A stretch of DNA of 64,000 nucleotides, from positions 372,001 through 436,000 of the forward strand of contig CAWINK010000022.1 of assembly GCA_963837445.1 (NCBI GenBank). Direction: 5' to 3'. Both the position numbers and the translations under genes were made by a program. Each line of letters begins with the position of its first letter. Position 1 is the stretch's first letter. The notes under the pieces were generated by a model. That model made no database searches. It was not told the DNA's origin and saw only the letters and a program-made list of their open reading frames with translations. This document shows positions 58,434 through 64,000 of this stretch, in pieces. The stretch comes from JACVRW01 sp963837445 (GTDB taxonomy: Bacteria > Actinomycetota > Thermoleophilia > Solirubrobacterales > Thermoleophilaceae).

Positions 58434-60188
58434 GTGCCTGGATCTCCGCGAACCCCGCTCGCCGGCGCCGTCTGCCTTGCGGCGCTCTCGCTGTGCCCAT
58501 CGGCCCATGCGCAGATCGAGAACGGCAGCGTCGCCTTTGCGGCGAAGCGCGCAGCCAAGCCGGTGATCTACATGCGCGCGCCGGACGGTGGGGGGTTGCG
58601 GGTCGTGCCGACGCGCGGCTGGGCGAGGGGACCGGCTGTCTCGCCGGGCGGTGCGAGGCTCGCGTTCAGAAGAATGGGCGGTCTGGGCTCGCAGATCTGG
58701 GTGACCTACCTCGACGGGAGCGGTCTCCGGCAGCTCACGAGCGGACCCGCGGACGGGTTCCCCGAGTGGTCGCCGACCGGCGACGCGATCGCCTTCACGC
58801 GCGGTCCGGCGGGCCGCCGCGACGTCTACGTAACGACGGCGGACGGAGCACGAACCCGCCGGCTCACTCGCAGTCGGGCGGACGATCACTCCGCGAGCTG
58901 GTCGGTCACCGGGCAGATCGCGTTCGTGCGCAGCTCGGGCACGGGACGCCGGCTCTACCGCATGCCCGCCGCCGGGGGCGTCGCGCGGCGGCTCAGCGGG
59001 GGTCCCCCGGATGCCGCCGCACCCGCTTGGTCCCCGACCGGGAGGACGCTCGCGTTCGCGCGCGGGCGGCCTGGCCGGCGGGACCTGTTCCTGATCACCG
59101 CGGATGGCTCGCGGAGCCGGGCGTTGACCACGCTGCCCGGCGACGAGACCGACCCGGCGTGGTCTCCCGACGGCCGCTGGCTCGCTTTCGCCCATCGCCT
59201 TCGCGGACGGCGCCGGGTGTACGTGATGCGTCTGCGGCGGGAGCCGGCTCGCCGACTTGATCGTGCCGGCGTGCGGCCGCTCACCTCGAGCGGGGCCGCG
59301 GCACACGCGCCGGATTGGCAGCCCGCCGGCCTCGACCCGGTCGTGGCGGCGGCGGGCGACATCGCGTGCGACCCGCTCAGCCCACACTTCGGCGGAGGCC
59401 TGGGCGTAGGCGCGTCTTGCCGCCAGCGCCGGACCTCGGACCTGCTGCTTCGGATGGACCTGGCGGCAATCCTGGCGCCCGGGGACCTGCAATACGAGGA
59501 CGGCAAGCTGTGGAAGTTCCAGCAGTCGTTCGACCCAAGCTGGGGGCGCCTCAAGCCGCTGATCAAGCCCGTACCGGGAAACCATGAGTACCAGGACCCC
59601 GGCGCAGCGGGCTACTTCGACTACTTCAACGGCCCGGGCGCTCAGACGGGGCCCGCGGGCGAGCGGGGGCGCGGCTACTACAGCTTCGACGTGGGGAGCT
59701 GGCACGTGGTCGCGCTCAACTCCCAGTGCGCGCAGGTGGGCGGCTGCGGGCCAGGGTCACCGCAGGAGCAGTGGCTGCGAGCTGACCTGGCAGGCCACCC
59801 GGCCGCGTGCACCCTGGCCTTCTGGCACCACCCGCGCTTCAGCTCTGGACGGCATGACGCCGGGGGGAGCATGTATCCGATCTGGCAGGCGCTGTATGAG
59901 GCGAGCGCCGACCTGGTCATCAACGGCCACGAGCACTTCTACGAGCGCTTTGCGCCGCAGACGCCCGAGGGCGCGCTCGACTCTGTGCGCGGGCTGCGTC
60001 AAATCATCGCCGGCACCGGCGGGAAGAGTCGCTTCGGGTATGTGACGGCCGCGCCGAACAGCGAACTGCGCGAAAACCGCTACCACGGCGTGCTGAAGCT
60101 GACGCTGCGCGAGGGCAGCTACGACTGGGAGCTCGTTACCACGCCCAGGGGGCGCGCAGCCGACGCCGGGACGTCGAACTGCCACTGA
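58434..60188 (+). CDS. Secreted TolB-like beta-propeller fused to a metallophosphatase
   Basis: From GTG 58434 a signal peptide (TPLAGAVCLAALSLCPSAHA) precedes a propeller of about six blades, each with PxWSPTG/D(A/R)xxFxR (WSPTGDAIAFTRG, WSPTGRTLAFARG, WSPDGRWLAFAHR). From about residue 303 a calcineurin-like phosphoesterase begins: AAAGDIACD, LAPGDLQYEDG, VPGNHEY, FWHHPRFSSG and INGHEHFYERF supply the dimetal ligands. The ~584-residue fusion would hydrolyse a phosphate ester outside the cell, with the propeller binding a partner or substrate. An in-frame start at 58353 would add a basic leader and is less likely. Confidence 0.88.
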   Translation: MPGSPRTPLAGAVCLAALSLCPSAHAQIENGSVAFAAKRAAKPVIYMRAPDGGGLRVVPTRGWARGPAVSPGGARLAFRRMGGLGSQIWVTYLDGSGLRQLTSGPADGFPEWSPTGDAIAFTRGPAGRRDVYVTTADGARTRRLTRSRADDHSASWSVTGQIAFVRSSGTGRRLYRMPAAGGVARRLSGGPPDAAAPAWSPTGRTLAFARGRPGRRDLFLITADGSRSRALTTLPGDETDPAWSPDGRWLAFAHRLRGRRRVYVMRLRREPARRLDRAGVRPLTSSGAAAHAPDWQPAGLDPVVAAAGDIACDPLSPHFGGGLGVGASCRQRRTSDLLLRMDLAAILAPGDLQYEDGKLWKFQQSFDPSWGRLKPLIKPVPGNHEYQDPGAAGYFDYFNGPGAQTGPAGERGRGYYSFDVGSWHVVALNSQCAQVGGCGPGSPQEQWLRADLAGHPAACTLAFWHHPRFSSGRHDAGGSMYPIWQALYEASADLVINGHEHFYERFAPQTPEGALDSVRGLRQIIAGTGGKSRFGYVTAAPNSELRENRYHGVLKLTLREGSYDWELVTTPRGRAADAGTSNCH

Positions 60189-60224
60189 CTCCTCGAACAT
60201 CCCGTTCTACATAGACTCGGCAGC

Positions 60225-60608
60225 TTGGCTCAGACAGGCGTGCCAGCCGAGGTAAAGCGGTTCATCGCCGCTGAGATCGAGTCCGTGGGACAACTCGAGG
60301 TGCTGCTCCTCCTACGGGGGGTCGCCGACAAGAGCTGGACCGCGGAGGAAGTGGCGCGCGCGCTCGTGATGCAGGCACCGTCTGTCGAGATCTGGCTGGA
60401 CAGGATGGCGCGCAGGGGGCTCGTCGAGTCGACCGATGCGACGTACCGGTTCGCGCCCCCGACGGCGGATGTCGAGCGGACGATAGACCGGCTTGCGGAG
60501 AGCTACGCGAAGTATCGCGTGGCAGTGATCGGCGTGATCTTTTCGCGGCCCAGCGAAGGAGTGACGCGGTTCTCGGAGGCGTTCAGGATCAGGCGGCGCG
60601 ACGACTGA
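60225..60608 (+). CDS. Winged-helix DNA-binding protein (MarR-like)
   Basis: The 127-residue protein reads VKRFIAAEIESVGQLEVLLLLRGVADKSWTAEEVARALVMQAPSVEIWLDRMARRGLVESTDATYRFAPP, a winged helix with recognition helix around residues 45-60. The C-terminal YAKYRVAVIGVIFSRPSEGVTRFSEAFRIRR may contact the neighbouring membrane proteins. TTG 60225 is the likely start. Two small membrane-protein genes follow 1 bp later and then in overlap, giving a three-gene unit seen elsewhere in bacteria (recalled, not checked). Confidence 0.75.
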   Translation: MAQTGVPAEVKRFIAAEIESVGQLEVLLLLRGVADKSWTAEEVARALVMQAPSVEIWLDRMARRGLVESTDATYRFAPPTADVERTIDRLAESYAKYRVAVIGVIFSRPSEGVTRFSEAFRIRRRDD

Positions 60609-60609
60609 C

Positions 60610-60873
60610 ATGGCCGCCTCCGTGTACATCCTGTCGGCTCTGATCAGCCTTGCGAGCGCGGTGCTCCTGCTTCGGTCATTCGCGCACACGCGGAGCAGGC
60701 TCCTTTTCTGGGCTGGCCTCTGCTTCGTAGGGCTGAGCCTGAACAACCTCATGCTGTTCGTGGACAAGGTGCTCGTGACGGACGTCGACCTGTCGACCTG
60801 GCGCGCGCTTCCCGCGCTGGGCGGAATGCTGCTGCTCGTGTACGGGCTCGTCGCGGAGGAGACGCAGCCCTGA
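60610..60873 (+). CDS. Small three-span membrane protein (DUF5985-like), first of pair
   Basis: The 87-residue protein has three spans (SVYILSALISLASAVLLLRSF, LLFWAGLCFVGLSLNNLMLFV, ALPALGGMLLLVYGLV). The motif HTRSRLLFWAGLCFVGLSLNN matches the DUF5985 pattern (xTRDRLFxxFAxxFxxLxxNR). It lies 1 bp after the winged-helix gene and ends in overlap with the second copy. Function unknown. Confidence 0.75.
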   Translation: MAASVYILSALISLASAVLLLRSFAHTRSRLLFWAGLCFVGLSLNNLMLFVDKVLVTDVDLSTWRALPALGGMLLLVYGLVAEETQP

Positions 60874-61208
60874 GCGCTGACCTCATCAGCGGCGGGACGA
60901 TGGTGGCGGCGCTGGTCGTGGCCCTGTTCTTCTTCCGCTACTGGCGACTGACGCGTGACCGGCTGTTCCTGATGTTCGCGGCCGGGTTCCTGACGTTTGC
61001 GGGCAGTCGGTTGATCCTCGCGTTACTTGATGAGGACGCTGAGGGACGCGTATTCGTCTACACGCTTCGGCTGCTCGCGTTTGCGTTGATCCTGGCCGCG
61101 ATCATCGACAAGAACCGTTCCCAGGCCCCGCATGCACTCGGCGGGTCGCTTAACGGGAACAAGTCGCAGGCCGACGCCACGCAACGACACTCGCCGGCGC
61201 GGGATTGA
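60870..61208 (+). CDS. Small three-span membrane protein (DUF5985-like), second of pair; start uncertain
   Basis: The segment MVAALVVALFFFRYWRLTRDRLFLMFAAGFLTFAGSRLIL is the family pattern, followed by YTLRLLAFALILAAIID and a polar tail. The first ATG (60900) would cut into span one. A CTG at 60870, in CTGA overlap with the previous stop, adds LSADLISGGT and gives a full-length first span; CTG starts are rare, so this is a hypothesis. The tail (GSLNGNKSQADATQRHSPARD) is cytoplasmic. Confidence 0.65.
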   Translation: MSADLISGGTMVAALVVALFFFRYWRLTRDRLFLMFAAGFLTFAGSRLILALLDEDAEGRVFVYTLRLLAFALILAAIIDKNRSQAPHALGGSLNGNKSQADATQRHSPARD

Positions 61209-61274
61209 CGACCCCCGGCTCGTTGTCATCGGCCGGGCCGAGCGACTCCCGCGAAACTGGGTGAGTAGGCGCGA

Positions 61275-61460
61275 TCACCTAGCGTCTGCCTTCTCGTAAC
61301 CAGGGCAGCGCTCCACCGGGATGCGCGGGTACTTCGGGAACCGCTCGTCCGTCTTTGAGCGCAGGCACATCGAGAAGACGCTGCCGCGGCCGCTTCGGAT
61401 CAGCTTCTGGTGGACGCAGCTGTCGCAGAGACCGGCCTTCACACTGGGTAAGGCTTCCAC
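61275..61460 (-). CDS. Small four-cysteine protein, probable zinc binder
   Basis: The 61-residue protein has CDSCVHQKLIRSGRGSVFSMCLRS and VERCPGYEK: C-x2-C, then two further Cys, a likely zinc site. The RGSVFSMC and FPKYPRIPVERCPGY stretches recur in small proteins of related bacteria, as I recall. ATG 61460 starts it. Function unknown. It is divergent from the large ATPase gene. Confidence 0.7.
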   Translation of the reverse strand: MEALPSVKAGLCDSCVHQKLIRSGRGSVFSMCLRSKTDERFPKYPRIPVERCPGYEKADAR

Positions 61461-61655
61461 TTAGCCAGGTAAGGGGTCGGGTACGTGAAGTCGCACCGAA
61501 TGCCCGATGTGGGACGGGGGCCTCAGGTCGACACTCCATGAGTGCAACCGATCCGAGAGGAGCACACATGGACCCCCGCCTTCACGCCTTCTACATCGAC
61601 TCCGTCTTCGCAGATTTCGGACGCCGTTCGGCCCGGGTGGCAGGATTGGCAGACC

Positions 61656-64000
61656 ATGAGCACGCGCATGACGAGCGCCCGCTTCGTCGGGCGATCAGAG
61701 CAGCTCGCCGAGCTGGACGCCGCCCTGCGCGACGCAGCAGAGGGCCGTCCGTCCCTCGCGCTAGTTGGCGGTGAGTCCGGCGTCGGCAAGTCGCGGCTTG
61801 CCGACGAGCTGATACGGCACGCGCGTGAGGCCGGGGCGCGCGTGCTGTCCGGCGACTGCGTGGAGCTGGGCGAGGACGAGCTTCCCTACGCGCCGCTGCT
61901 AACAGCGCTGCGCCCGCTCGTCCGCGACGGCGACCCGGCCCTGGACGCGCTTGCGCCCTCGCTCCGCGCCGCCCTCGACGCGATCCTCCCCGGACTGGGA
62001 GACGTCAGCAGTGGAGCCGAGGCCACCCAGTCGCGGGTCTTCGAGGCCCTGCTCGCCTTGCTCGAGGGGCTCTCGGAGGACGCACCGGCCGTCCTCGTCA
62101 TCGAGGACCTCCACTGGGCCGACAGCTCCACCCGCTCGTTCATCGGCTTCCTTGCCCGCACGGTCTGCACGGAGCGCCTGCTGGTGGTCGGCACCTATCG
62201 CTCCGACGAGCTGCACCGCCGCCACCCGCTCAGGCCGCTCTTGGCCGAGCTCGGCAGCGACCCGTACATGCGGCTGATCGAGCTTCCGCGCTTCACGTCC
62301 GAGGAGCTGGCCGAGCAGCTCGAGGGAATCGTGGGCGACCGCCCGGAGCCGGAGCTGGTGGAGCGGCTGTACTCGCGCAGCGAGGGCAACGCCCTCTACG
62401 CCGAGGAGATCCTGGCCGCGGGCCTCGACGGGCGCGGAGCGCTGCCGCCGACGCTCCGCGACGCTCTGATGCTCCGAGTGGAGCGAATGTCCCCGCGCGC
62501 GCAGGAGCTGATCCGCTGGCTCGCCTGCCAGCCCGCCGCCGACCACCTGCTGGTGGCTGCCGTGGCCGGGCTCGACCCCGCCGACCTCCGTGATGCGCTG
62601 CGCGAGGCGGTGGCGAGCCACATCGTCGTGACCGTTCACGACGAGAGCTACGGCTTCCGGCACGCCCTCCTGCGCGAGGTGGTCTACGAGGACCTGCTGC
62701 CGGGCGAGCGGACCGAGATGCACGCGGCGCTCGCAGGCGAGCTCGAGGAGCGGATCGAGGGTGGCGACCGCGGCGCCCACATCACCGCCCAGGCCGCGCA
62801 CCACTGGGTCGCGGCCGGCAACCAGCCCCGGGCGCTCGCGGGCGCCGTGCGAGCCGGGCTGGCCGCGGAGCGGGTGAACGCCTTCGGCGAGGCCCAGGCG
62901 CTCTTCGAGCGCGCGCTCTCGCTCTGGGAGCGGGTGCCCGACCCGGAGGCGCTCGGGGGACTGGAGGAGCTCGAGCTCCTGCGCCACGCCGCCGTGGCCG
63001 CGGACCAGGCGGGCGACCCCACGCGCCAGGAGGCCCTGCTCAGGCGCGCGCTCCAACTGGTGGACGCCGAGGCCGATCCCGGCCGCGCCGCGCTCATCCA
63101 GGAGCGGCTCAGCCAGTCGCTCTGGAGCCAGCACCGCCAAGACGACTCCCTCGAGGCGCTGCGCGAGGGGCTCGCCCTCCTGCCGGCCGAGCCGAGCGCC
63201 GCGCGCGCGAAGCTCCTGGCCCAGCTTGCGAGGCGCCGCATGGTGCAGTCGCGCTTCGCCGAGGCGGCCGAGTGCGCCCGTGAGGCGCTCGGCGTGGCGC
63301 GCGAGGTCGGCTACCGCGAGGCCGAGGCCATCGCGCTGAACGCGCTCGGCACCGCCCTCGGTGAGAGCGGCGAGGTCGATGCCGGCGTGGCGTACCTGCG
63401 CGAGTCGCTCGCAATCGCTCGCGAGGAGGGCCTCGAGATGGAGGAGAGCGGCGCCTGGATCAACATCTCGGACGTGCTCAACCTCGCCGGCCGTACCGAG
63501 GAGGCGCTAGAGGCGGCGCTGCAGGGACTCGAGACGGCGTACACGCAGGACTGGCGCACCACGGACTGGCTGCAACTCTCGATCTCGGAGTTCAGATTCC
63601 ACCTCGGGGACTGGAGCGGCGCGGAGGAGGCAATCCCGCCCGCGAGCCGGCGGCACACCGGGGGGACGCTGCTCTACTGGCATACCTGCCGAGCCCAACT
63701 CGCGCTCGGGCGCGGGGACGTGGAGGCCGCGGATGAGGCGGTCGCGGCGCTCGCGAAGGCCACGGCCGGGCTGAGAGAGCCGCAGTTCGTGGGAATGCAC
63801 GGCATCCTGAGCGCGGAGCTCTCGCGCCGCCGCGGTGACATCGATGCGGCACGCGCGGTCATCGACGACGCGCTCGACCGGATCGAGTTCTGCTCCGAGG
63901 ACGTGGTTCGGATCGCGGCCCTGGCGGTGTTGGGGCTGCGCGTCGAGGGTGACGCCGGCCAGGCGGCCCAGGACCGGCGCGACGAGGAGGGCACCGCGAT
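61656..64000 (+). CDS. Large AAA-type ATP-binding regulator with TPR-like repeats (3' end outside window)
   Basis: From ATG 61656 the protein begins MSTRMTSARFVGRSEQLAELDAAL and has Walker A GGESGVGKS and Walker B VLVIEDLHWADSS, the pattern of STAND/LuxR (MalT, adenylate-cyclase-like) regulators. A winged-helix-like segment (RHALLREVVYEDLLPGERTEMHAAL) follows, then from about residue 390 helical TPR-type repeats (FGEAQALFERALSLWERV; FAEAAECAREALGVAREVGYREAEAIALNALGTALGESGE). The C-terminal output domain, often a LuxR HTH, lies beyond the window. No ribosome site precedes 61656; an in-frame GTG at 61542 is an alternative. Confidence 0.88.
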   Translation, partial: MSTRMTSARFVGRSEQLAELDAALRDAAEGRPSLALVGGESGVGKSRLADELIRHAREAGARVLSGDCVELGEDELPYAPLLTALRPLVRDGDPALDALAPSLRAALDAILPGLGDVSSGAEATQSRVFEALLALLEGLSEDAPAVLVIEDLHWADSSTRSFIGFLARTVCTERLLVVGTYRSDELHRRHPLRPLLAELGSDPYMRLIELPRFTSEELAEQLEGIVGDRPEPELVERLYSRSEGNALYAEEILAAGLDGRGALPPTLRDALMLRVERMSPRAQELIRWLACQPAADHLLVAAVAGLDPADLRDALREAVASHIVVTVHDESYGFRHALLREVVYEDLLPGERTEMHAALAGELEERIEGGDRGAHITAQAAHHWVAAGNQPRALAGAVRAGLAAERVNAFGEAQALFERALSLWERVPDPEALGGLEELELLRHAAVAADQAGDPTRQEALLRRALQLVDAEADPGRAALIQERLSQSLWSQHRQDDSLEALREGLALLPAEPSAARAKLLAQLARRRMVQSRFAEAAECAREALGVAREVGYREAEAIALNALGTALGESGEVDAGVAYLRESLAIAREEGLEMEESGAWINISDVLNLAGRTEEALEAALQGLETAYTQDWRTTDWLQLSISEFRFHLGDWSGAEEAIPPASRRHTGGTLLYWHTCRAQLALGRGDVEAADEAVAALAKATAGLREPQFVGMHGILSAELSRRRGDIDAARAVIDDALDRIEFCSEDVVRIAALAVLGLRVEGDAGQAAQDRRDEEGTA

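Noticed and set aside
61568..61774. Small plus-strand frame with a good ribosome site before the AAA regulator
   Set aside because: The first part could be a leader peptide, but most of it overlaps the regulator gene in another frame and becomes Arg-rich shadow sequence; no support beyond the ribosome site.
1..64000. tRNA, rRNA, CRISPR, transposase or prophage genes
   Set aside because: Looked for cloverleaf-like, regular spaced-repeat, DDE or integrase signals and saw none. A tRNAscan or CRISPR finder run would be decisive.

Overview
This is a very GC-rich stretch with dense gene packing, many 4-bp start/stop overlaps and frequent GTG starts. It looks like the chromosome of an actinobacterium. 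An actinobacterial-type integration host factor, a complete Mce lipid-import operon, paired small DUF5985-like membrane proteins and several small secreted proteins of a style seen in Solirubrobacterales suggest the class Thermoleophilia. That placement is inference from gene content, not a phylogeny. I saw no tRNA, rRNA, CRISPR array, transposase or phage genes. No gene-free stretch exceeds 300 bases; the longest is about 240 bases before the integration host factor gene.

Layout. 1-2003: two aldehyde dehydrogenase genes, the second half-length. 2039-3588: an excisionase-type HTH/PIN toxin-antitoxin pair and an HNH nuclease, with a three-fold operator-like repeat and a long palindrome. 3747-12247: a cluster with a sugar-phosphate cyclase (3-dehydroquinate synthase superfamily), VOC protein, class III aminotransferase, sugar-phosphate isomerase, Gfo/Idh/MocA oxidoreductase, SDR and a ribose-type ABC importer; this looks like an uncharacterised cyclitol or aminocyclitol pathway. 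12137-23488: mixed housekeeping and accessory genes (EamA and MFS exporters, citrate synthase, MOSC, O-methyltransferase, acyltransferase, MoxR/VWA pair). 23503-26097: a TPP riboswitch followed by an ABC importer for a thiamine precursor. 26139-31527: methyltransferase, MsrB, a DNA glycosylase, and a divergent pair of a GNAT protein and a serine-palmitoyltransferase-like enzyme that could make sphingoid lipids. 31558-39647: secreted zinc carboxypeptidase, EamA/AzlD/AzlC transporters beside a CGNR regulator, pyruvate kinase, integration host factor.

39825-56593 is read entirely on the minus strand and may be one transcription unit. In transcription order it holds two MlaE-type permeases, an MlaF-type ATPase with an unusual acidic N-terminus, six Mce (MlaD-domain) proteins, an MMPL/RND transporter, a membrane-anchored thioredoxin-fold protein, a B3/B4-domain protein and three small proteins. 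Nine of its junctions overlap by exactly 4 bp. Together they should form an envelope lipid import machine with an added RND pump.

56756-64000: a lipoprotein, a secreted protein, a secreted TolB-propeller/metallophosphatase fusion, a winged-helix protein with two small membrane proteins, a small Cys-rich protein and the start of a large AAA-type ATPase regulator that runs off the window.

An important caveat: nine frameshifts interrupt eight otherwise intact genes, and every one is repaired by removing a single base. This looks like a systematic insertion error in the sequence, not gene decay, so frameshifted genes are described as whole genes.
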